The notes under the pieces are model-generated. The model had not been told where the DNA came from and did no database searches. It was given only the letters and a program-made list of their open reading frames with translations. The position numbers and the translations under genes are program-made. From Endozoicomonas sp. SCSIO W0465 (GTDB lineage Bacteria > Pseudomonadota > Gammaproteobacteria > Pseudomonadales > Endozoicomonadaceae): DNA of 64,000 nucleotides. Below, one piece after another: positions 18,089-26,385 of this stretch. The stretch spans positions 3,388,001 through 3,452,000 of the forward strand of contig NZ_CP092417.1 of assembly GCF_023716865.1 (NCBI RefSeq), written 5' to 3'. Position 1 is the first letter of the stretch; every line of letters begins with the position of its first letter.

Positions 18089-19207
18089 ATGCCGACACAG
18101 CCTATAAATCAGAACAATTGTTATACGGCCAGTGGAAGACTGGCAGACGGATTGAATCCTGATGCAGCCAAAAATACCGAGGGTAAATATTCAGGCCGCA
18201 AGGTGATATCTGATACAAGTGATGGGAGTCTACAGCGGAGCCATCAAAAAGCTGAAAGCGGGGATGGTGAATTAACAAAGAGTAAAAGTCGATCAGATGA
18301 TACTTTTGAACCCGAACGTAAAGCTCTAAGTCGGTATGACTCCGGTTTTGGGGGCAGTGTATCGGAAAGTGATGTAGATGAGTCCATCACATTACTGCCA
18401 CCGGATAGCACGGACTCTAGTGACAGTGTTTGGCAGGAAAGTGATAGCTCTGGTGGGGAGGAGTGTTACACAGAAAGCATTCGTGATCATGGGGGGAGGC
18501 GGTTGGCGGGGAATTCCGATATCCAGCGTAAAGATGCCCTGAGGTTTGCTGTGGTATTGAATGCAAATGAAATGGAAGTGCTTAAACACCAAATAGTGGC
18601 AGATGATATTGACTATTTTATGAAATGCTTTGATGAACTCAAGGGGGATTTTTTCCACACTGGTGATTACCTGGTTGAGCATATTGATGGGCTTTACCTG
18701 AAAATACAAAAGAGGTTTGTGAGATTTTCGGATGTCTCAACCCATTCCGGTCAGTTAGTTTTTTGGTGGAATTTACTGTGTAAAGAAGCTCAAAATCATC
18801 TGCGTTGGTGCGGAGGTGTTGAGTTGAAGCCATTGGATTCGCGCTTTATTCAAAGCGTTGAGAAAAGAAAGAGATTTGAGCAGACAAGATCTAAGCTATA
18901 CGCAGTGTATCTGAATAAACGTACCCTTAAAACGCAAGGTAAGGCCGCAAAAGCTCAACATAAGCTCGATCACTTCAAATCAGAATTCTATTTGCCTCAA
19001 ATTGAAGAATTAAGGCATAGATTGTGTGAGATGTCAGAGAAAGAAAAAAGCAGGAAAATACTTGGTCAGTGTCACGGTCAGCTTAGTAATGTCCTGCACG
19101 GCAATGTCAGAAATATTGTTGGTGAAGTCGATAAGTGGAGCAGAAACCTGATGTTAAACCGACTCTTTTTAGAGTCTGGGTTAGCAACAAACGATATCAT
19201 TAGTTAG
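18089..19207 (+). CDS. Hypothetical protein with long disordered Ser/Asp-rich N-terminus (possible effector)
   Basis: 372 residues, not recognised. Residues 1 to ~145 are low-complexity, Ser/Asp/Glu-rich and predicted disordered (for example DSTDSSDSVWQESDSSGGEE). From about 150 onward the protein is helical and charged, with a coiled-coil-like segment rich in Lys and Arg (about 265-320). There is no signal peptide or membrane span. The start context (GGATTATTATG, no ribosome binding site) parallels the 757-residue unknown gene, and both share the Ser-rich N-terminal style. The pair may belong to one class of secreted proteins; this is inference only. Confidence 0.72.
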   Translation: MPTQPINQNNCYTASGRLADGLNPDAAKNTEGKYSGRKVISDTSDGSLQRSHQKAESGDGELTKSKSRSDDTFEPERKALSRYDSGFGGSVSESDVDESITLLPPDSTDSSDSVWQESDSSGGEECYTESIRDHGGRRLAGNSDIQRKDALRFAVVLNANEMEVLKHQIVADDIDYFMKCFDELKGDFFHTGDYLVEHIDGLYLKIQKRFVRFSDVSTHSGQLVFWWNLLCKEAQNHLRWCGGVELKPLDSRFIQSVEKRKRFEQTRSKLYAVYLNKRTLKTQGKAAKAQHKLDHFKSEFYLPQIEELRHRLCEMSEKEKSRKILGQCHGQLSNVLHGNVRNIVGEVDKWSRNLMLNRLFLESGLATNDIIS

Positions 19208-19544
19208 TACCAGAGTTTTTCAGAATAATAAATAGTAGGCTGACGATCCGGAGGCAGCGTGATAATGTCCAGTTCTATTTTCCCGCGACTCAACATTTCG
19301 TAACAGGCTTCTGAATCAACAAACCGGATATCCAGCTTCACCTCAGGGTAAGTTCTGGTGAAGTCTTTCGAAGTATAAGTCAGACGTCGTAAGCCGACAG
19401 GATGGCTGGTGGCAATGGCAAGCGGACCTTTCACTTCATTCTTTTGCTAACCGCAGGTTGGGTCAGAAACAGTTTTTCCCCCGCTTGTGAGTCGATTGAT
19501 TTCAGAAAGTTATCAACAGCACAAAAAAGATGAATTTGAGTAAT
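19204..19544 (-). pseudogene. LysR-family regulator remnant next to leuC
   Basis: Two decayed pieces of a LysR regulator lie in tandem on the - strand. From 19544 to about 19440 the frame reads IHLFCAVDNFLKS then AGEKLFLTQPAVSKRM, the winged-helix DNA-binding motif. After a stop, another frame (19434-19204) reads GPLAIATSHPVGLRRL through FVDSEACYEMLSRGKIELDI, the start of the effector domain. The linker between them is deleted, and the C-terminal half of the effector domain is absent. Pseudomonads carry a LysR gene divergent from leuC at this place, so this is probably the lost regulator of the leucine operon. Confidence 0.85.
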
Positions 19545-19688
19545 TTTTTATCAGCGGCTAGGATAGGCCGTGTTGAGGATAAGCTGAACGCTGTATGATG
19601 AAAATGCTCTGAAGACAGTAGTAAAACTGTTTATAAATCAAACAAAAACAATCTTTTTCTATTTTATTACATGAACGAGGATGGTTCG

Positions 19689-21161
19689 ATGGCTGGCCAG
19701 GCTTTCAATGGGAAAAGCGGGGGCAAAACGCTTTATGACAAGTTGTGGGATGCCCACCTTGTCCGTCAGCGTGATGATGGCTCTGCATTGATTTATATCG
19801 ACCGGCAGCTGCTCCATGAAGTGACCTCTCCACAGGCTTTTGAAGGTCTGAAGCTGGCCGGCCGTCAGCCCTGGCGTCTGGACGCTAACCTTGCCACACC
19901 TGACCACAATGTACCCACCACGTTGAATGAACGTCAGCACGGTATTGAAGGGATTGCGGATCCGGTGTCGAAAATCCAGGTAAAGACGCTGGATGAAAAC
20001 TGTGACCATTTTGGTATCACCCAGTTTGATATGCAGGATCAGCGCCAGGGTATTGTTCATGTGGTTGGTCCGGAACAGGGCGCTACGTTGCCCGGCATGA
20101 CCGTAGTCTGTGGTGACTCCCACACATCAACACACGGCGCTTTTGGCGCGCTGGCCCACGGTATCGGAACCTCGGAAGTTGAGCATGTTCTGGCGACCCA
20201 GTGTCTGGTGGCCAAGAAGATGAAGAACATGCTGGTTCGGGTGGATGGTTCCCTGGGAACCGGGGTCACCCCTAAAGATGTCATCCTTGCCATCATAGGT
20301 CATATTGGTACAGCGGGCGGCACCGGTTTTGCCATTGAATTTGCTGGTGATGTCATTGGCAATATGACCATGGAAGGCCGGATGACCCTCTGCAACATGG
20401 CCATCGAGGCAGGCGCCCGCGCCGGAATGGTAGCCGTAGACCAGACAACCATCGATTATGTGCAGGGCAGGCCGTTTGCCCCTCGGGGTGAACAATGGGA
20501 TCAGGCGGTTAACGTCTGGAAAACACTCCATTCAGACAGTGATGCCGTTTTTGATGAAGTTGTCGTACTTAATGGTGATAAGATCAAACCACAGGTGAGC
20601 TGGGGAACTTCACCGGAGATGGTGCTGCCGGTTGATGCCCGGGTACCTTTCCCGCAGGATGCGCCGGATGAGACCCGAAAGGAGGCTTATGCCCGTGCCC
20701 TGAAGTACATGGGATTAACTGCTGGCCAAAAGATTACCGACATTCCGGTTGATCGGGTGTTTATCGGTTCCTGTACCAACTCCCGGATTGAAGATTTGCG
20801 CGAAGCGGCAGCTGTCGTCAAAGGCAAGCGAGTGGCTGACACGGTTAAAGAGGCGCTGGTTGTGCCAGGCTCTGGCCTGGTGAAAGCCCGGGCTGAGGCC
20901 GAAGGGTTGGACAGGATTTTTGTTGAGGCGGGCCTTGAATGGCGTGAGCCGGGCTGTTCCATGTGTCTGGCCATGAATGCCGATAAACTGGGACAGGGAG
21001 AGCACTGTGCATCGACCTCTAACCGTAATTTTGAAGGTCGTCAGGGCTTTGGCGGGCGCACCCATCTGGTCAGTCCGGCAATGGCTGCTGCGGCTGCCAT
21101 TGCGGGCCATTTTGTTGATGTTCGTGATGTTGATGGTCAAACATCTGTAACGGTGGCTTGA
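19689..21161 (+). CDS. leuC: 3-isopropylmalate dehydratase large subunit
   Basis: 490 residues from the ATG at 19689, preferred because GAGG lies nine bases upstream; an in-frame ATG at 19671 adds six residues. With LeuD it forms the [4Fe-4S] isomerase of leucine biosynthesis. Family motifs are clear: YIDRQLLHEVTSPQAFEGL, VCGDSHTSTHGAFGALAHGIG, the cluster ligands in FIGSCTNSRIEDL and GCSMCLAMN, and CASTSNRNFEGRQG. It is the first gene of a leuC-leuD-leuB operon. The N-terminus is about 15 residues longer than in E. coli. Confidence 0.97.
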   Translation: MAGQAFNGKSGGKTLYDKLWDAHLVRQRDDGSALIYIDRQLLHEVTSPQAFEGLKLAGRQPWRLDANLATPDHNVPTTLNERQHGIEGIADPVSKIQVKTLDENCDHFGITQFDMQDQRQGIVHVVGPEQGATLPGMTVVCGDSHTSTHGAFGALAHGIGTSEVEHVLATQCLVAKKMKNMLVRVDGSLGTGVTPKDVILAIIGHIGTAGGTGFAIEFAGDVIGNMTMEGRMTLCNMAIEAGARAGMVAVDQTTIDYVQGRPFAPRGEQWDQAVNVWKTLHSDSDAVFDEVVVLNGDKIKPQVSWGTSPEMVLPVDARVPFPQDAPDETRKEAYARALKYMGLTAGQKITDIPVDRVFIGSCTNSRIEDLREAAAVVKGKRVADTVKEALVVPGSGLVKARAEAEGLDRIFVEAGLEWREPGCSMCLAMNADKLGQGEHCASTSNRNFEGRQGFGGRTHLVSPAMAAAAAIAGHFVDVRDVDGQTSVTVA

Positions 21162-21174
21162 GGAGGGAGAAATC

Positions 21175-21825
21175 ATGCAGGCTTTTACTGTTCATCAGGG
21201 GTTGGTTGCTCCCCTGGATCGTGCCAACGTTGATACGGACATGATCATTCCCAAGCAGTTTCTCAAGTCCATCAAACGAACCGGCTTTGGTGTCAATCTC
21301 TTTGATGAGCTTCGCTATCAGGACGAGGGCTATCCGGGGCAGGATTGCTCTAAACGACCGCTGAATCCGGATTTCGTCCTGAACCAGTCCCGTTATCAGG
21401 GTGTGTCCATCCTGCTGGCCAGGCAGAATTTTGGCTGTGGCTCCAGCCGGGAACACGCACCCTGGGCTCTGGATGATTTTGGTTTCCGCTGTGTCATCGC
21501 AACAAGCTTTGCGGATATTTTTTATAACAACTGTTTTAAAAACGGTATTCTCCCGATCACGCTGCCTGTCGGGGTGGTAGAGCAGCTGTTCAATGAAGTG
21601 GAAGCTAATGAGGGGTACCAGCTGACGGTCGATCTTCAGCGTGAAGTGGTGGTTAAGCCTGATGGCGGGGAACTGTCGTTTAGCATTGATGCATTTCGTC
21701 GTCACTGCCTGGTCAATGGTCTGGATGATATTGGTCTGACCCTGCAGGATGCGGATCATATCCGTATTTTCGAACAGCGTTATAAAGAAGATAATCCCTG
21801 GTTATTCACCAGTAATAATAATTAA
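21175..21825 (+). CDS. leuD: 3-isopropylmalate dehydratase small subunit
   Basis: 216 residues. It contributes the swivel domain to the LeuCD isomerase. Signatures include the N-terminal PLDRANVDTDMIIPKQFLK and the core GCGSSREHAPWALDDFG. It starts 13 bp after leuC behind AGGAGGGAGAAATC, a strong ribosome binding site, and is followed 14 bp later by leuB, so the three genes are co-transcribed. Nothing unusual. Confidence 0.96.
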   Translation: MQAFTVHQGLVAPLDRANVDTDMIIPKQFLKSIKRTGFGVNLFDELRYQDEGYPGQDCSKRPLNPDFVLNQSRYQGVSILLARQNFGCGSSREHAPWALDDFGFRCVIATSFADIFYNNCFKNGILPITLPVGVVEQLFNEVEANEGYQLTVDLQREVVVKPDGGELSFSIDAFRRHCLVNGLDDIGLTLQDADHIRIFEQRYKEDNPWLFTSNNN

Positions 21826-21839
21826 CTGCGGAGCTTTTC

Positions 21840-22994
21840 ATGAGTAAGCAGATTTTATGCCTTCCGGGTGATGGTATTGGTCCTGAAATAATGGCTGAGG
21901 CTCTGAAAGTGCTGGATGCGGCCAAACAGCGCTTCGGGCTGGATATTGACGTCAGTCATGGTCTGGTTGGTGGTGCTGCTATTGATCATGATGGTGTCCC
22001 GCTGAGTGATGAAACCCTTGAACTGGCCAGGCACTCGGATGCGATTCTGTTTGGTGCGGTGGGTGGTCCGAAGTGGGATGATCAACCCATGGCTAACCGC
22101 CCTGAAAAAGGGCTGTTGAAGCTTCGCTCTGAACTGGACCTTTTTGCCAACCTCCGTCCGGCAATGCTTTTCCCACAATTGGCCGGGGCATCGAGCCTGA
22201 AGCCAAAGCTGGTGGCTGGTCTGGATATCCTTATTGTGCGGGAACTGACCGGTGGCATCTATTTTGGTGAGCCCCGGGGCGTCCGGACTCTGGGAAATGG
22301 AGAGCGCGAAGGTTATAACACCTATGTCTACCGGGAGTCTGAAATTCGCCGTATCGCCAAAGTGGCTTTTGAAGCTGCCCGAAAGCGGGGTGGACGACTC
22401 TGTTCGGTGGACAAGTCCAACGTTCTGGAAGTGACTGGTCTCTGGCGTGAGGTGGTTGTCGAAGAGTCCGCAGGCTACAACGATGTTGAGCTGAGCCATA
22501 TGTATGTAGATAATGCCGCCATGCAGTTAGTCCGGGCACCCAAACAGTTTGATGTGATGGTGACTGGTAATATGTTTGGTGACATTCTCAGCGACTGTGC
22601 GGCGATGTTAACCGGCTCTATTGGTATGTTGCCGTCAGCATCCCTGAACGAAAGGCATCAGGGAATGTACGAACCGGTTCATGGCTCGGCACCGGATATC
22701 GCCGGGAAAAACAAGGCGAATCCTCTGGCTCAGATTTTGTCGCTGGCGATGTTGCTTCGCTTTTCATTGGCTGAAGGCTCTTCATTAGCTGAAGGCTCTT
22801 CATTAGCTGAAGGCTCCTCACTCGCAAATAGCTCTTCTACGGGAGCAAGTAAAGCAGCGGATGCAATTGAAAAAGCAGTCAGTGATGTTCTGGATAAAGG
22901 CTATCGTACCGCAGATATTGCCTCTGAAGGTTGTCAGTTAATGGGAACCGCCGAAATGGGGGATGCGGTGGTTAACAGTTTGTTGAGTGTATAA
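21840..22994 (+). CDS. leuB: 3-isopropylmalate dehydrogenase
   Basis: 384 residues. LeuB oxidises and decarboxylates 3-isopropylmalate with NAD+. Conserved parts include LPGDGIGPEIMAEA, RELTGGIYFGEPRG, the catalytic YVDNAAMQLV and the nucleotide-binding GSAPDIAGKNKANP. It is about 20 residues longer than E. coli LeuB because of a tandem SLAEGS repeat (residues ~309-332) where the family has a short loop after the LLRFSL helix. The frame is kept and all catalytic residues are intact, so activity is likely retained. Confidence 0.95.
   Translation: MSKQILCLPGDGIGPEIMAEALKVLDAAKQRFGLDIDVSHGLVGGAAIDHDGVPLSDETLELARHSDAILFGAVGGPKWDDQPMANRPEKGLLKLRSELDLFANLRPAMLFPQLAGASSLKPKLVAGLDILIVRELTGGIYFGEPRGVRTLGNGEREGYNTYVYRESEIRRIAKVAFEAARKRGGRLCSVDKSNVLEVTGLWREVVVEESAGYNDVELSHMYVDNAAMQLVRAPKQFDVMVTGNMFGDILSDCAAMLTGSIGMLPSASLNERHQGMYEPVHGSAPDIAGKNKANPLAQILSLAMLLRFSLAEGSSLAEGSSLAEGSSLANSSSTGASKAADAIEKAVSDVLDKGYRTADIASEGCQLMGTAEMGDAVVNSLLSV
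22764..22835 (+). repeat. 18-bp minisatellite inside leuB
   Basis: Three near-identical 18-bp units (22764-22781, 22782-22799, 22800-22817; TCATTAGCTGAAGGCTCT type) and a degenerate fourth (22818-22835). Each encodes SLAEGS, and multiples of 18 bp keep the leuB frame. Confidence 0.9.
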
Positions 22995-23010
22995 CGTTTA
23001 TCAAGTTTGC

Positions 23011-23040
23011 GGCCTCTGCTGCCTGTCTTCGACAGAGGCC
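23011..23040 (+). terminator. Stem-loop between leuB and asd
   Basis: Eight-base perfect stem GGCCTCTG/CAGAGGCC (23011-23018 with 23033-23040) with a 14-base loop just after leuB. No T-run follows, so it may be an attenuating or RNA-processing hairpin rather than a true terminator. Confidence 0.4.
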
Positions 23041-23060
23041 ACGCTTTGGGGGAGAGCAGT

Positions 23061-24182
23061 ATGAAACAAGTGGGTTTTGTTGGCTGGAGAGGAATGGTTG
23101 GCTCCGTATTGATGGAGCGGATGCAGGAAGAGAATGACTTTGCCCGCTTGCAGGGGAAAGGCATAGAGCCTGTTTTCTTTACCACTTCCCAGCTGGGTCA
23201 GCCGGGGCCGGATATCGGTGTGCCTGTGGGTGACTTGCAGGATGCCCATGATATCGATGCCCTCGGTGAAATGGACGTTATTATTTCCTGCCAGGGTGGC
23301 GATTACACGGGTAAAGTCTTCCAGCCATTGCGTGACAGTGGCTGGCGGGGATATTGGATTGATGCAGCGTCCTCCCTGCGGATGAATGACGATGCGGTGG
23401 TGATTCTTGATCCCGTAAACCGTGAGGTGATTGACCGCGCGCTGAATGATGGTGTCAGGAATTTTATCGGTGGTAACTGCACGGTTTCCCTGATGTTGAT
23501 GGCCATGGGTGGGCTTTTTCAGCAGGATGCCGTTGAGTGGGTCAGTGCCATGACCTATCAGGCGGCCAGCGGTGCCGGTGCCAAAAACATGCGTGAGCTG
23601 ATCAGCCAGATGGGCTGTATCCAGAACAATGTTGCTGCTGAACTGGCTGACCCGGCCAGTGCCATTCTCGATATTGATTGCAAGACATCCGCTCTTTTAA
23701 GCAGTACTGATCTTCCGCAGAGTGAGTTTGGTGTGCCACTGGCTGGAAGTCTGATTCCTTACATTGATAAAGAGCTGGACAATGGGCAAAGCCGCGAAGA
23801 GTGGAAGGCTCAGGCAGAAACCAACAAAATCCTGGGACGCCAGGCTGCACCGGTTCCGGTGGATGGTATCTGCGTTCGTATTGGTGCTATGCGTTGCCAC
23901 AGCCAGGCCCTGACCATTAAACTGCGTAAGGATATTCCCATGGCAGATATCGAAGCCATGATTGCCGGGGCTAATGACTGGGTCTCCGTGGTTCCAAACC
24001 ACCGGGAAGAGACTATGCATCAGTTGTCACCTGCTGCGGTAACCGGGCGTCTTGGTATCCCGGTGGGACGTCTTCGAAAGCTGAATATGGGCCCTGATTA
24101 TTTGACCGCATTTACGGTCGGTGATCAGCTGTTGTGGGGGGCGGCAGAGCCACTGCGTCGTATGTTGACGATTTTACTCTGA
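23061..24182 (+). CDS. asd: Aspartate-semialdehyde dehydrogenase
   Basis: 373 residues from the ATG at 23061, which follows GGGGGAGAG and gives the conserved N-terminus MKQVGFVGWRGMVGS; the longer open frame from 23007 is not needed. Asd makes aspartate semialdehyde for lysine/DAP, threonine and methionine. The catalytic Cys is in FIGGNCTVSLM, and the substrate-binding Arg/His region reads RVGALRCHSQ-like (RIGAMRCHSQAL). It is 66 bp downstream of leuB. Confidence 0.96.
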   Translation: MKQVGFVGWRGMVGSVLMERMQEENDFARLQGKGIEPVFFTTSQLGQPGPDIGVPVGDLQDAHDIDALGEMDVIISCQGGDYTGKVFQPLRDSGWRGYWIDAASSLRMNDDAVVILDPVNREVIDRALNDGVRNFIGGNCTVSLMLMAMGGLFQQDAVEWVSAMTYQAASGAGAKNMRELISQMGCIQNNVAAELADPASAILDIDCKTSALLSSTDLPQSEFGVPLAGSLIPYIDKELDNGQSREEWKAQAETNKILGRQAAPVPVDGICVRIGAMRCHSQALTIKLRKDIPMADIEAMIAGANDWVSVVPNHREETMHQLSPAAVTGRLGIPVGRLRKLNMGPDYLTAFTVGDQLLWGAAEPLRRMLTILL

Positions 24183-24210
24183 TAAAAAATAACCAGAAAA
24201 CGAATGAATT

Positions 24211-24672
24211 ATGTTAACGGAACAACAGCTGACAGACTTTGCCAGCAACTTTGTCAAAGTTATTCCTCATTGTCTTCACTTGAATATGTCATTGGTCAGA
24301 GCGGATCGCCATGGCATTGAGCTGGCAATGCCCTACGACAACCGGCTGATAGGGAACCCGGAAACCGGTGTCATTCACTCGGGGGCGATAACCACATTGA
24401 TGGATTCCTGTTGCGGTCTTGCAGTATTCACCCGTATGGAGCAGCTGGAAGTCTGCCCGACACTGGATCTGCGTATTGATCACATGACCACCGCACAGCC
24501 CGACAAGCCGGTTCGGGCATTTGCCGAGGCTTACCATATCACGCGATCCATGGTCTTTACCCGGGGCGTAGCCTACCAGGCGAGTCGTGATCAACCCATT
24601 GCCCATGCGGTAGGCACCTTTATGCGAATTGGACAAAACTCGATAAAGTCGATGCAGGAGCGTTTCCAATGA
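24211..24672 (+). CDS. PaaI-type hotdog thioesterase
   Basis: 153 residues with the hotdog/PaaI pattern: ELAMPYDNRLIGNPETGVIHSGAITTLMDSCCG, in which the HSGAI segment and the following Asp/Ser region form the active-site helix. Such proteins hydrolyse acyl-CoA or aryl-CoA thioesters in the cytoplasm. It overlaps the next gene, a second hotdog protein, by four bases (ATGA), indicating translational coupling and possibly a heteromer. Substrate unknown. Confidence 0.85.
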   Translation: MLTEQQLTDFASNFVKVIPHCLHLNMSLVRADRHGIELAMPYDNRLIGNPETGVIHSGAITTLMDSCCGLAVFTRMEQLEVCPTLDLRIDHMTTAQPDKPVRAFAEAYHITRSMVFTRGVAYQASRDQPIAHAVGTFMRIGQNSIKSMQERFQ

Positions 24673-25133
24673 GGGCAGGGATCGAACAATCCGGGTTTGC
24701 AAAAATCATAAAGGATGCCAGAGACTCGAGGGATTATCGTATGCTGACCAGTGGCATTCCCTATGCCAGCCTGATCGGTATGCAGTGTAGCCCGGTGGGA
24801 GATGATGCCCTGTTTACCCTGCCCCATCAGATGACCAATATCGGTAACCCGTTACTGCCTGCTATTCATGGGGGGGTAATTGGTGGTTTTATGGAAATGT
24901 CAGCGGCCCTGCACTTGATGCTGTTTATGGATGAGCCCAGGTTGCCCAAGATTATTGACTTCTCGATTGATTACCTGCGTTCCGGGCAGCCAAAGGATAC
25001 CTTTGCACAATGTGAAGTCTGTCGTCAGGGGGCCAGGGTGGCCAATGTGGCGGTGACCGCCTGGCAGAGTAACCGGGAGTTACCGATAGCCATTGCCCGG
25101 GGACATTTCAAACTTTCCAAAGGAACGGTCTGA
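24669..25133 (+). CDS. PaaI-type hotdog thioesterase (second of a tandem pair)
   Basis: 154 residues. The core LPAIHGGVIGGFMEMSAAL is the hotdog catalytic-helix segment, and the C-terminal part VANVAVTAWQSNRELPIAIARGHFKL is a typical family ending. It is divergent in sequence from the upstream partner and translationally coupled to it. The pair lies between asd and the usg-like gene, which are adjacent in pseudomonads, so it is an insertion into the conserved order. Substrate unknown. Confidence 0.85.
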   Translation: MRAGIEQSGFAKIIKDARDSRDYRMLTSGIPYASLIGMQCSPVGDDALFTLPHQMTNIGNPLLPAIHGGVIGGFMEMSAALHLMLFMDEPRLPKIIDFSIDYLRSGQPKDTFAQCEVCRQGARVANVAVTAWQSNRELPIAIARGHFKLSKGTV

Positions 25134-25252
25134 AACCGCTTGCCTGATATCTATGCCCTGTATAAAGTCGACGTTTTTGTATCATTTGTGTGGTTTTGGC
25201 TGAAAACAGCGCCATACCACCGGTTTTCTTTGGCTGATGGGGCCTTTTATCC

Positions 25253-26272
25253 ATGAACCGAACATACAATATTGCTATTTACGCTGCCGATACACTGGCT
25301 GGTGAAACACTGGTTCGGCAACTGGAAGAACAGCTGTTTGGTGGTAATCCGCTGCCGGTGATGGGCCTTTATCCACTCACTGAATCGTCGCAGGTTCAGG
25401 GCTCTGTTGAGTTTCATGGAGAAACTCTGGAGTTTGTTGCTGCTGATGAAGCAGATTTTTCGGCTACCGACTTTCTGGTGATGCCGGCCGGGTGTGACCG
25501 AAATGTGGAGCTGATGACCCGGGCAGTTGAGAGTGGTTGTGTCATTATTGATGCCTCCAGGGGGGCGGCATCCCAGGGCTATACCGTGCCGGTAATGGTT
25601 GACTTGAATGCGCATTTTATCGAAGAGGCGATGGATAACCGTTACTTTGCCGTACCCGGGTCTGCCGTTGCCTGCTTGCTCCCGTTGCTGCAAAAGCTTC
25701 ACCAGCGATTTACTATCCGTCGTATGAACCTGGTGGTCATGCGGCCGGTCGCTTCGCTTGGTAACAAGGGTGTCGATGCCCTGCGTCAGCAAACCATTGA
25801 ACTGCTCAACGGAAAACCGGTAGAGTGTGGAGACTTTTCCGCTCGCCTGGCCTACAACCTGATTCCGGAAGTTGATGCAGGGGAAGGCGGGAAAATTGCC
25901 AATGAAGCCGATATGCGCAGTGAACTCCTGATGATCCTGGGAGAGGAGCTGGATATCCGTGTGACCTGCATTACAACCCCGGTATTTTTTGGTGACAGCT
26001 ATATCATCGATCTGGATACTGTCCAGCCGGTTGATATTCCGGAAATACCGTCTTTACTGTCAGAACTTCCCGAAGTTTCAGTGGCTGATGGTTCTGATAT
26101 GCCGACCCTTGAGGACGCAGCGGGAAGTGATCAGCTGCATATTGGCAAGATCCGCCAGCAATCAGATTATGCAACAGACTTGAGTTTCTGGATGGTGGCC
26201 GATAGCTTCAAGAGAAGTGCTGTTCATGCTGTTGAATTGATTGGGTTATTGATAAAAGACTTTGCTAAGTGA
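25253..26272 (+). CDS. usg: USG-1-type protein, paralogue of aspartate-semialdehyde dehydrogenase
   Basis: 339 residues. The fold is that of Asd (N-terminal NAD(P)-binding region IAIYAADTLAGETLVRQL; C-terminal dimerisation part with TCITTPVFFGDSY). At the position of the catalytic Cys motif it reads AVPGSAVACLLP instead of the usual GGNCT/PNCST, so dehydrogenase activity is doubtful. Usg-like genes are conserved between asd and fimV/truA in gammaproteobacteria, with unclear role. The insert PEVSVADGSDMPTLEDAA is a variable acidic loop. Confidence 0.88.
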   Translation: MNRTYNIAIYAADTLAGETLVRQLEEQLFGGNPLPVMGLYPLTESSQVQGSVEFHGETLEFVAADEADFSATDFLVMPAGCDRNVELMTRAVESGCVIIDASRGAASQGYTVPVMVDLNAHFIEEAMDNRYFAVPGSAVACLLPLLQKLHQRFTIRRMNLVVMRPVASLGNKGVDALRQQTIELLNGKPVECGDFSARLAYNLIPEVDAGEGGKIANEADMRSELLMILGEELDIRVTCITTPVFFGDSYIIDLDTVQPVDIPEIPSLLSELPEVSVADGSDMPTLEDAAGSDQLHIGKIRQQSDYATDLSFWMVADSFKRSAVHAVELIGLLIKDFAK

Positions 26273-26385
26273 TAACTTAGGCCAACTGGCTGGCGTTCCT
26301 TGCTGTATAGGGAAAGGGGGCTGCTTTCACGATAGTTGAAGGCACAAGGGGCTCAGGCAGTCTATGTATAAAACAAGGATTCACG

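Noticed and set aside
21070..22499. Long antisense open frames opposite leuD and leuB (and similarly opposite aroC, asd, usg, truA, trpF, accD)
   Set aside because: They mirror strongly conserved coding genes on the other strand, have no ribosome binding sites or family motifs, and are codon-bias shadows.
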